From the NCBI RefSeq assembly GCF_014195535.1, contig NZ_JACIBY010000017.1:62001-126000 (forward strand): DNA of 64,000 bases. The letters are read 5' to 3'. Numbering within the stretch: the first letter of the stretch is position 1; every line of letters begins with the position of its first letter. The DNA comes from Runella defluvii (GTDB taxonomy: Bacteria > Bacteroidota > Bacteroidia > Cytophagales > Spirosomataceae). Position numbers and translations under genes: made by a program. This document shows, in pieces, positions 51,168 to 58,785 of this stretch. The notes under the pieces were generated by a model. The model was not told the origin of the DNA and ran no database searches. It was given only the letters and a program-made list of their open reading frames with translations.

Positions 51168-52289
51168 ATGTACGTTCTGACCAATTGCACCATTTACACG
51201 GGCGAAACTGTCCTTACCCACCATGCCGTGGTCGTTGACGGAAACCGCATCGACCGCGTAGTACCTACCGATTTGATTCCAAACGACTTACCCGTTTACG
51301 ACCTCCAAGGCCATGACCTGACTGCAGGCTTTATTGACATTCAATTATACGGCGGACAAAAAGGCTTTTTGGTACGGGATTTATCGACCGAATCGCTGGA
51401 TGACATGGTCAATACCCACCAGCAAGACGGAACAGCGGCCATTATTCCCACCTTGTATTCTACGTCAAGGGAACGAATTTTAAAGGCCATTGAAGTGACC
51501 AAAGCCTATATTGCGTCGGGAAAAACGGGGGTGTTGGGGCTACATATTGAAGGGCCGTTTATCAATCCTGAAAAAAGAGGGGCACATAGCGCCGCGCAAG
51601 TACGGATTCCCACCGAAACAGAACTAGAAGAGATCATTGAGCAAAGCCAAGGCATGCTTACCCTGATGACGATTGCGCCCGAAGTATGGCCGCCTCAGCT
51701 TCTTGCTCGCCTCCAAAACAGCCACATCCAACTCTCGATGGGGCATACCAACGCGACCTACCAACAAGCCAAGGCTTTTTTTTCCTCGGGAATTTCGATG
51801 GCGACGCACCTTTACAATGCTATGCGCCCCTTTGAAAGCCGCGAACCTGGCGTAGTTTCGGCGATTTGGGACACGCCAACGGTACACGCCAGCATCATTG
51901 CCGACGGTCACCACTGCGACGCCGCCACCATTCGTATCGCCAAGCAGCTCATGGGCGACCGCCTTTTTTTGATTTCGGACGCTACTTTGGCAAAAATTGA
52001 GCCTCAACGCTTCGTTTTTGAAGACTTTACCGCTAACTACGACGGTCATCGCCTGCTCAACGACGATGGCAAATTGGCGGGTTCGGCCATCACGCTGCTC
52101 GATGCCGTTCGTTTTTGTGTCCAAACGGTGGGGCTTCCCAAAGAAGAAGTTTTTCGGATGGCCTCCACTTACCCTGCACAAGTGGTGGGTGTTGGTGAGC
52201 GTTTTGGAAGAATCAAAGCAGGTTACACTGCCACTTTTGCCGTTCTCGACGACCAGCAACGCCTCGTTTCTTTTTACCCACCTCGCTAA
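51168..52289 (+). CDS. nagA: N-acetylglucosamine-6-phosphate deacetylase-like
   Basis: 373 residues from ATG 51168 (MYVLTNCTIYTGE). Amidohydrolase TIM barrel: LTAGFIDIQLYGG, LGLHIEGPFINPEKRGAH (HxEGPF), SMGHTNATY, HLYNAM and LISDAT with the catalytic Asp. It releases acetate from GlcNAc-6-P to give GlcN-6-P in amino-sugar recycling. It has no nagB neighbour here. An upstream in-frame extension into the divergent aminotransferase gene was rejected. Confidence 0.88.
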   Translation: MYVLTNCTIYTGETVLTHHAVVVDGNRIDRVVPTDLIPNDLPVYDLQGHDLTAGFIDIQLYGGQKGFLVRDLSTESLDDMVNTHQQDGTAAIIPTLYSTSRERILKAIEVTKAYIASGKTGVLGLHIEGPFINPEKRGAHSAAQVRIPTETELEEIIEQSQGMLTLMTIAPEVWPPQLLARLQNSHIQLSMGHTNATYQQAKAFFSSGISMATHLYNAMRPFESREPGVVSAIWDTPTVHASIIADGHHCDAATIRIAKQLMGDRLFLISDATLAKIEPQRFVFEDFTANYDGHRLLNDDGKLAGSAITLLDAVRFCVQTVGLPKEEVFRMASTYPAQVVGVGERFGRIKAGYTATFAVLDDQQRLVSFYPPR

Positions 52290-52324
52290 TAAAACTTAAA
52301 ATCTCTCCCCAAAAAACCACTACA

Positions 52325-52612
52325 ATGAAACCAGAAAAACTAGCCGCACTTACCGACGAACAACTGCTCAAGCAAAAAAAAATAATCAAAAATACCCATA
52401 ATATTATCCTAGCTACGGGAGTCGTAGCCATGCTTCTCGCCTTTATAATGTTTGGTTATCACATTGGGAAAGACGCAGCTACAGGTGGCCAAAGTACTTT
52501 TTATTATAAGCCTCTACTTCCTTTTGTCTTCATTTTTATCATTGGCAATGTGGTCGTTTTGTCAGAAAAAAAATCCATTGACGACGAAATCAAGAAACGG
52601 AAGTTGGGGTAA
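52325..52612 (+). CDS. Small two-TM membrane protein of unknown function
   Basis: 95 residues. A Lys-rich N-terminal helix (KLAALTDEQLLKQKKIIKN), two transmembrane segments (about 27-46 and 65-80) and a charged C-terminus. Not recognised; small membrane proteins of this shape are common in Bacteroidota. Starts 35 bp after nagA and is followed by a 12-bp inverted repeat. Confidence 0.65.
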   Translation: MKPEKLAALTDEQLLKQKKIIKNTHNIILATGVVAMLLAFIMFGYHIGKDAATGGQSTFYYKPLLPFVFIFIIGNVVVLSEKKSIDDEIKKRKLG

Positions 52613-52626
52613 ACATTAGGATAGTT

Positions 52627-52670
52627 CAATAGAATCCCCAGATGAAGAACCTAGTCTTGGGATTCTATTG
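52627..52670. other. 12-bp inverted repeat overlapping DUF3667 promoter
   Basis: CAATAGAATCCC and GGGATTCTATTG are perfect arms 20 bp apart. The right arm begins at the G of the -33 TTG of the next promoter, so it could be the terminator of the preceding gene or an operator for the next. Confidence 0.55.
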
Positions 52671-52687
52671 CCAATTTAGTAGATTTG
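52657..52687 (+). promoter_or_regulatory. Promoter of DUF3667 gene: TTG, 20 bp, TAGATTTG
   Basis: A -33 TTG at 52657-52659 and a -7 TAGATTTG at 52680-52687, correctly spaced, about 48 bp before the ATG at 52735. Confidence 0.6.
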
Positions 52688-52734
52688 ACGTTTGCCTAGC
52701 GGCCCCAAAACCTAAACCATAGAATTTCAAGCAC

Positions 52735-53493
52735 ATGAGTCACCATTGCTTAAATTGCCACCAAACGTTAGAAAGTAATTTTTGCCCAAATTGCGGACAG
52801 AATGCAAAAACCCACCGTTTTTCGCTTGAACATTTCGTCTTACACGACCTTGTTCATGGAGTCTTTCACCTTGATAAAGGTTTTTTCTACACCCTCAAAG
52901 AGCTCTTTCTTCGCCCTGGGCACAGCATTAGAGCGTATGTGCAAGGCAAAAGGGTAAAGCACTTCAACTATTTTACCTTCATCATTTTAATCATTACGAT
53001 TGGGCACTTGGTAGGTACTATGTCTAAAATCAATTTAATAGATACAACCAATTACTTCTCAGACGACCAGCGGTTATTAACAAAATTTGGAGAACTAATG
53101 CAGGCATATCCCAAGCTATTTACCCTCGCTAGAATCCCTGTTTTGGCCGTATTTAGCCTACTTTTTTTCAGAAAAAGTCAACAAAATTTTACCGAGCATT
53201 TGGTTCTTAACATCTACAAAGTCAGCGGCGAATTGTGTATCGCTATCGTTTTTACCCTCCTCGCAGCTCTCTTCAAAAATAGTATCCCTTATGCCTATTT
53301 TTTTGACGGGGTGGCTCTTTTTATGTTGATTTACTCAGTATGGTTTTACTACCAGTATTTTTCCACCTTTGGCTACTCCAAAATGGGTTTATTCCTTCGT
53401 AGCCTACTTACCGCCATCATTATAACTGTGGCCGTTTCAAGTATTACAGCCTTTGCGATTGGCATCAACGACGGATTCAACGACGCACACTGA
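52735..53493 (+). CDS. DUF3667 membrane protein with zinc ribbon
   Basis: 252 residues. N-terminal zinc ribbon CLNCHQTLESNFCPNCGQ, then the DUF3667 signature HDLVHGVFHLDKGFFYTLKELFLRPGHSIRAYVQGKR, then several transmembrane helices (about 82-98, 130-150, 165-185, 190-210, 220-240). Common in Bacteroidota; function unknown. Confidence 0.88.
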   Translation: MSHHCLNCHQTLESNFCPNCGQNAKTHRFSLEHFVLHDLVHGVFHLDKGFFYTLKELFLRPGHSIRAYVQGKRVKHFNYFTFIILIITIGHLVGTMSKINLIDTTNYFSDDQRLLTKFGELMQAYPKLFTLARIPVLAVFSLLFFRKSQQNFTEHLVLNIYKVSGELCIAIVFTLLAALFKNSIPYAYFFDGVALFMLIYSVWFYYQYFSTFGYSKMGLFLRSLLTAIIITVAVSSITAFAIGINDGFNDAH

Positions 53494-53514
53494 TGCCCTT
53501 TCATAATTATTCAT

Positions 53515-54282
53515 CTACCCCTCCATCCACGCTTTAAAGTGCGGGGCTTTTTCGCGGCTTACCAGGATGTCGTGCGAGGGCTCGGGCTGGAGTTCGAGTT
53601 TGAGCTTACCGTTAAAATAGGTATGAATCTTCTGCACGGCTGCCAACGAAGCAATGTACTGCCGATTCAGGCGAAAAAATAAGGTAGGATTGAGCAACCG
53701 TTCTAATTCTTCAAGGGTATAATCGACCAAAAACTGTCGGTTGTCGCTTCGGACTAAGCACACCATTTCATTGGTGGTATAAAAATAAGCGATTTCCTCT
53801 TGAGGAATGGGCAACAGTTGGTCGTTGTAAGGCACCAAAAAGCGAGTCTTGTGCTTTCGCCCCACGGCAGGCATTGAATCTAGCAGCGATTGGATTTTTA
53901 GGGTGTAGTCATTGGCCGAAAAACCCCGTTGGCTTTCTTTAAACTTCGTAATCGCCGCTTCCAATTCTTGCGGTTTGATGGGCTTCAACAAATAGTCTAT
54001 ACTCTTGACTTTGAAGGCTTTGATGGCATATTCATCGTAGGAAGTCGTAAAAATAATGGGGCTAGGAATCGCCATTGATTCAAAAATAGCAAAACTGAGT
54101 CCGTCGGAAAGCTGGATGTCCGAGAAGATTAAATCGGGTGCAGGATGCGTTGAAAACCAACGCTTTGAGCTTTCTATACTATCCAAAACCGCCACAATTT
54201 CGATTTCTTCATCAATTTTTTTTATCAGCTTCTCAAGGCGTTCGGCGGCGGGATATTCGTCTTCAATCAGGATGGCTTTCAT
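53515..54282 (-). CDS. LytTR-family response regulator
   Basis: 255 residues. Receiver domain with D55 (PDLIFSDIQLSDG), EDE at the acidic pocket and the KP pair of YLLKPI, then a LytTR DNA-binding domain from about 145 (FFRLNRQYIASLAAVQKIHTYFNGKLKLEL). LytTR regulators bind direct repeats spaced by two helical turns. It pairs with the kinase gene 4 bp upstream, and both are in the same transcription unit as the TonB receptor at 56238, whose upstream region has three 21-bp-spaced repeats. Confidence 0.92.
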   Translation of the reverse strand: MKAILIEDEYPAAERLEKLIKKIDEEIEIVAVLDSIESSKRWFSTHPAPDLIFSDIQLSDGLSFAIFESMAIPSPIIFTTSYDEYAIKAFKVKSIDYLLKPIKPQELEAAITKFKESQRGFSANDYTLKIQSLLDSMPAVGRKHKTRFLVPYNDQLLPIPQEEIAYFYTTNEMVCLVRSDNRQFLVDYTLEELERLLNPTLFFRLNRQYIASLAAVQKIHTYFNGKLKLELQPEPSHDILVSREKAPHFKAWMEG

Positions 54283-54286
54283 GAAT

Positions 54287-55324
54287 TTAGGCTTCTAACA
54301 AAGGCAGTTTTACTTTAAATGACCACTCATTTCGCAGGACTTCAACTTGCTGTTCGGTGAGCAATCGATACCGATTGATGATGTTTTGAAGACCCACTTT
54401 GGTCGATTTCTCAAAGGTCATTTTTTCTTGTAGGTTGTTCTCCACCGTCAAAAACCCATCTTCTTGTACAATCCTGATTTTCAACGGCTTTTCTTTGGAA
54501 ACTACGTTGTGTTTAATCGCATTCTCAATCAACATTTGAATACTCAACGGCGCTACGTGCAACTGATTTGTATCGGTCAAAAGTTCAGTCTCAACCTGCA
54601 AATTCTCCCGAAAACGAATTTTATTGAGGTAAATGTACGCGTCCAAAAACTGCATTTCCTCCTCCAACGTCACGGTATTTTTTTCCCGACTCACCAACAC
54701 GTACCGATACACGTCCGACAGCTTATCGAGGTAGTTTTGGGCGGGGCTATTTTCATCGTCGATGAGCGAAGCCAACGTATTCAGGCTATTGAACAAAAAA
54801 TGGGGGTCTAATTGGTTTTTGAGCGCATCTAATTGCGACTGCACATTTTCGCGAGCCAAGGCTTCGGTCTTTTGCACGTGCGATTTCCACGACTGAAAAA
54901 AGAACGCGCTTTCGTACATCAACGTCACGATAATGGTCGGAATGAGGCTGATTTTAAAGCCAATCAACACCTCATTGATACGGTCGAAATTGGAGATTTG
55001 GGAACAAAAAAAGTAATCAATAAAAGCACTTACTACCAAGGTATATGTCAAACCCACGATGGTTTGCCTAATCAACCGACGAGCAGTTTGGCGATAATGC
55101 GGAAACTTCTTCCTCAGGTAAATAAAAATGGCACGGTTTCCCTCCCAAATCAACAACGTGTTCATAAAACACGAGCTTACCCAATAAAAAATATCTTTGG
55201 TGTTTCCACTCGTAAAGACTTCTTTGTGCATCACGATTGGAAGCAAAATACTTAAAAGTGGAATACCAATTAGCCGTGCTTTGCGGTCGTTGATATAGGG
55301 AGGTTCCATGCGAAATTTCCTCAT
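54287..55324 (-). CDS. LytS-like sensor histidine kinase
   Basis: 345 residues. Four hydrophobic segments in the first 140 residues, then a linker coiled coil, the His_kinase domain with phospho-His in LDPHFLFNSLNTLASLI and a C-terminal HATPase (IENAIKHN). Typical short kinase partner of LytTR regulators. It starts 6 bp after the NAD(P)-binding gene stop. Confidence 0.9.
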   Translation of the reverse strand: MRKFRMEPPYINDRKARLIGIPLLSILLPIVMHKEVFTSGNTKDIFYWVSSCFMNTLLIWEGNRAIFIYLRKKFPHYRQTARRLIRQTIVGLTYTLVVSAFIDYFFCSQISNFDRINEVLIGFKISLIPTIIVTLMYESAFFFQSWKSHVQKTEALARENVQSQLDALKNQLDPHFLFNSLNTLASLIDDENSPAQNYLDKLSDVYRYVLVSREKNTVTLEEEMQFLDAYIYLNKIRFRENLQVETELLTDTNQLHVAPLSIQMLIENAIKHNVVSKEKPLKIRIVQEDGFLTVENNLQEKMTFEKSTKVGLQNIINRYRLLTEQQVEVLRNEWSFKVKLPLLEA

Positions 55325-55330
55325 TTTTTA

Positions 55331-56218
55331 TCAAAGATAGAGAATATTTACACCTGTTGGTTCTTCAAAAAACACCTCCAATGACGTGCTCGGCTCACCA
55401 AGTTCTTTCCAAAGTGCTTGACCGTGAAAATCTTCGGTGGTCCCTTCATAAAAGGCAAATAAGTCGGCCAGGCTTTTCATGGTAGGCGAGAAAAAACCAA
55501 TCATTTTAACCATCCAAAGAGGCAAAACTTGCAGTTTAAGGGAAGGTTTTTGGGCTTTTAGCCGTTGATAAACGGCTTCGTAGTCCATTTTTTCGCGTCC
55601 TTGTACTACGTAGTGTTGGTAATAAGCCGTTGGGTTTCCTACCGCTTTGGCAACCCATTGGGCATAATCCGTGGAATTGGTCCAGTAAAACTCTACGGGT
55701 TTTCCCACCCACTGCAAGGTGTCTTTTTTGATGGCCCATTCGATGCTGTCCAAAAACCACGTTGGGTGAAAAATCGTAAACGCAATACCCGATTCTTCAA
55801 TGAAACGATGCCCTTCGCGGCGGGTTTGATTTTGGTAAAACTCCTTAGGCTGACGAATCGACGGGTGAGCACCTAACGCGCCAATTTTCAAAATTTGCTG
55901 AACACCTACCGCTTGGCAGGCTTCCACGATGTTTTTGACCCCTTCTCGCTCCAAGAAGAACGAACTTTTCGCGCCATTTTCCTCGGCACTTAGATTGATG
56001 TAAACGTACGTACTGCCTTTCAACGCGCGGGTCAAACTTGGTACATTTTGTACGTCGGCTACGGCAAATGTCACTTCTTTTGGGAGCGATTGTTTGGCTT
56101 TTTCAAGATTACGCACCACTGCCCGTACTTGATAGCCGTACGCCAAAAGTGCCTTCACTACGGGAATGGCCAAACGCCCCGTAGCGCCTATGACTGAAAT
56201 AATGGTTGATGAATTCAT
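55331..56218 (-). CDS. NmrA-like NAD(P)-binding protein
   Basis: 295 residues from ATG 56218 (MNSSTIISVIGATGRLAIP); a TTG six codons earlier is not preferred. The Rossmann motif GATGRLAIPVVKALL is clear, then NmrA-type atypical SDR features (GVQQILKIGALGAHPSI). It has no YxxxK catalytic pair, so it may be a redox sensor or an enzyme with an unusual substrate. It lies between the TonB receptor and the kinase, so it is in that operon. Confidence 0.85.
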   Translation of the reverse strand: MNSSTIISVIGATGRLAIPVVKALLAYGYQVRAVVRNLEKAKQSLPKEVTFAVADVQNVPSLTRALKGSTYVYINLSAEENGAKSSFFLEREGVKNIVEACQAVGVQQILKIGALGAHPSIRQPKEFYQNQTRREGHRFIEESGIAFTIFHPTWFLDSIEWAIKKDTLQWVGKPVEFYWTNSTDYAQWVAKAVGNPTAYYQHYVVQGREKMDYEAVYQRLKAQKPSLKLQVLPLWMVKMIGFFSPTMKSLADLFAFYEGTTEDFHGQALWKELGEPSTSLEVFFEEPTGVNILYL

Positions 56219-56237
56219 GCTTTGGAAATTTAACAAA

Positions 56238-58598
56238 TTAAAAGGTTAGACGATAAAACGGAATGGGCAAAAATCCTTGTTGGTAGGCCGTCCCGATTTT
56301 ATTTACGCGTGGGTTGTAAGCTTGTTGAAAAATATTCTGGTGATTCGTAATATTTTGTAAATCAATAGCTAACTCGTGTGTACTGCGACGACGGTTGAGT
56401 TTATAACCAATCTTGAGGTCGGTGCGAAAGTAGCCACTTTGTTGCTGTGTAAATGCCCGAGATTCGTCATAAATAGTGGTATTCGCTTCGGCCGATGCCT
56501 CCAAATTGATGGGGCGAATGTATTTCCCACCTGCCGACGTAAGTTTCCAATTGATGCTCAACACGCCCCGATTGCCCAGCGGAATGTCTTTGCCCGCCAG
56601 CACATTCAGCACGTAGCGGTTGTTGAAAGGCGTATTGCGTTCGACACCGTCGCTACCTTTGTATTTTGAATCAAACAACGAACCCGTTACCAAAAAATAG
56701 TAATTATTGGAAAAGTACTTTTCGAGGGTCATTTCAAGGCCATAGTTCCGCCCTGTCCCTTTGTTTACGAGGTTACCTACGTTGGTTGGTGCAAAATCAA
56801 CCCCTTCAATGAGCACCGAATAATAGCCCAAACTCGGCTGAATCGGAACGTTAAACAACGACTGATAATAGGCTTCCAACTTCAAGCGTAGATTTTCGCC
56901 GAGACTTCGCTCATATCCCAAAACAAAATGATGGCTTTTGGTAAACCCTAAGTCTTTGTTTGTCAATGAGTAGCTTCCATTGGTATTTTGGGTTTGGTAA
57001 AAATACAGCAACAACGGCTGTAAATTACTGTGCAATCCATAGGCGAGGTTGAACGTACTGCGGTCGGTTGCTTGGTAAGCCAACCCAACGCGTGGCTCCA
57101 ACGCCGCCGAATTGTTGAGTTGATAATGCAAGCCCGTCAGCCCCGCATTGAGGGTCAAGTTTTGGCTAAAACGGTGTTTCCACTGCACATACGCCTGGGT
57201 AAGCATGGTTTCGCCGTCGGTATTACGGAGCATAACGGCGTTGGGATACAGGTTAGAATTCAGCAATTTAAAGCGACTCAAGTCCACAATTACCCCTGCC
57301 GAAAGTTTGTCTTTGGCACTGATTTTATGATTAACGCTGGCATTGAGGGATAGTTTTTCGTTGGTAAACTCAGCCTGTTGTGCCAAAATCTCTTCCGATA
57401 TTACCTTTGTTTCTTGTTTATAAATTACGGTATCTCCTTTGAAATTTTGGTAACTTCTCGATGCCGAGAGCGTCACTTTTCCAAAGGTTTTGTCCGTAAA
57501 ACGGTGCTCGTACGACAGCGCCGCAATGCCCGTTTCAAAACGGACGCGGGTGTTGGTATTTTCGTCACCGTACGCATCTCCTTTCTCCGTGTCCACGTCT
57601 TTTCCCAAAAATGTAATGTTACTTTTTCCCGCCAGCGTCCAAAACGACAATTGCCCTTTTTTACCTACTGGAACGTCCGTTTTAAAAGTAAAATCCTGAT
57701 AATAAGGCGTTCCTGCAATATCAAAACCCAAATTAGACATAATACCAAACAACGAATAGCGATAATTAAGCAAATACGACGCCTTCGATTTTTTGCTGTA
57801 AGGCCCTTCGGCACCCACCTCAACCCCGTTGAAACCTACTTGGGTCAGAAACTCATGCTTTTCGTCGTTGCCTTTTCGTAAGCGCAAATCAAAAACCGAC
57901 CCAAGGGCATTGGCATATTCGGCAGGAAACGCCCCCGACATAAAATCAGATTTAGCCAACAGGTTGGTATTCAGCATTGAGACAGGCCCACCCGACGTAC
58001 CCAACGAGCTAAAGTGGTTGGGATTGGGGATGTTGACACCATCCAAACGCCACAGCAAAGAGGCAGGCGAATTTCCACGAACCACGATGTCATTTCTAGC
58101 ATCGTTGGCACCACTGACACCCGCAAAATTGGCCGCCATCCGCGACGGGTCGCCCAAGCTTCCTGCGTATTTGAGGGTTTCGGAAGGAGCAAACGGTCGC
58201 GCACTTACGGTTGACATTTCGTTGTTGGCCACTTTATTGTCCTCGCTTCGTTTGTACTTGACGGTCACTTCGTTGAGGTTTTTGAAGCTTTCGGTCATCG
58301 ACAAGTCCAATACCACCTCTTTACCCGCATTCACAATCACGTCTTTGGCAAAAATGTCTTCGTAGCCTAGGTACGTCACCCGCAGCGATGCCCTACCGAC
58401 ATTCACTTTTAGCAAACGAAAATTTCCATCCGCGTCGGTGGTGGTTCCGTTGAGCGGATTACTGCCCACTACCACCACCGTAGCCCCTACTACGGGCGCT
58501 TTAGAAGCCGCATCCGTAATCTTACCACGGACGGTTTGGGTAGATTGGGCAAAAGAATAATATCCCAAAAATAGGAGGAAGAAAAACATTGTTTTCAT
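56238..58598 (-). CDS. TonB-dependent outer-membrane receptor
   Basis: 786 residues. Signal peptide MKTMFFFLLFLGYYSFAQ, CarboxypepD_reg-like domain (GKITDAASKAPVVGATVVVV), plug (VRGNSPASLLWRLDGVNIPNPNHFSS) and barrel ending in FYRLTF with a C-terminal aromatic residue, as expected for outer-membrane insertion. No SusD neighbour. Substrate unknown. First gene of the reverse-strand unit receptor, NmrA-like, kinase, LytTR regulator, which points to a self-regulated uptake system. Confidence 0.9.
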   Translation of the reverse strand: MKTMFFFLLFLGYYSFAQSTQTVRGKITDAASKAPVVGATVVVVGSNPLNGTTTDADGNFRLLKVNVGRASLRVTYLGYEDIFAKDVIVNAGKEVVLDLSMTESFKNLNEVTVKYKRSEDNKVANNEMSTVSARPFAPSETLKYAGSLGDPSRMAANFAGVSGANDARNDIVVRGNSPASLLWRLDGVNIPNPNHFSSLGTSGGPVSMLNTNLLAKSDFMSGAFPAEYANALGSVFDLRLRKGNDEKHEFLTQVGFNGVEVGAEGPYSKKSKASYLLNYRYSLFGIMSNLGFDIAGTPYYQDFTFKTDVPVGKKGQLSFWTLAGKSNITFLGKDVDTEKGDAYGDENTNTRVRFETGIAALSYEHRFTDKTFGKVTLSASRSYQNFKGDTVIYKQETKVISEEILAQQAEFTNEKLSLNASVNHKISAKDKLSAGVIVDLSRFKLLNSNLYPNAVMLRNTDGETMLTQAYVQWKHRFSQNLTLNAGLTGLHYQLNNSAALEPRVGLAYQATDRSTFNLAYGLHSNLQPLLLYFYQTQNTNGSYSLTNKDLGFTKSHHFVLGYERSLGENLRLKLEAYYQSLFNVPIQPSLGYYSVLIEGVDFAPTNVGNLVNKGTGRNYGLEMTLEKYFSNNYYFLVTGSLFDSKYKGSDGVERNTPFNNRYVLNVLAGKDIPLGNRGVLSINWKLTSAGGKYIRPINLEASAEANTTIYDESRAFTQQQSGYFRTDLKIGYKLNRRRSTHELAIDLQNITNHQNIFQQAYNPRVNKIGTAYQQGFLPIPFYRLTF

Positions 58599-58610
58599 GG
58601 CTTTTTTGTT

Positions 58611-58645
58611 GTTGGTTTTCGGTTCAAAATTCTCCGAAAACCAAC
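58611..58645. other. 12-bp inverted repeat upstream of TonB receptor
   Basis: GTTGGTTTTCGG and CCGAAAACCAAC, perfect arms around an 11-base loop that contains a promoter-like GAATTTTG on the minus strand. It could be an operator or a leader hairpin of the receptor mRNA. Confidence 0.55.
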
Positions 58646-58664
58646 ACTTCCAAAACCCAACAGC

Positions 58665-58714
58665 AGGTGAAGTGGCAAAATCAATGGGTGAAATTCACAC
58701 AACCACGGGTGAAA
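58665..58714. promoter_or_regulatory. Three RGGTGAAR direct repeats at 21-bp spacing
   Basis: AGGTGAAG (58665), GGGTGAAA (58686) and GGGTGAAA (58707) are exactly 21 bp apart. They lie just upstream of the -33 region expected for the TonB receptor promoter. Spacing and number suit a LytTR regulator such as the one encoded in the same operon; the divergent hybrid regulator is the other candidate. Confidence 0.65.
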
Positions 58715-58739
58715 CGCGCAGCAATACCGCTTTTTTGTC

Positions 58740-58747
58740 TATTTTTG
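58740..58747 (+). promoter_or_regulatory. -7 box TATTTTTG for hybrid regulator gene
   Basis: TATTTTTG fits TAnnTTTG, 39 bp before the ATG at 58786. No clear -33 box. Confidence 0.4.
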
Positions 58748-58785
58748 TCCTCTAACCCATTCCAACTTTCTGTCTTTACGACTCC

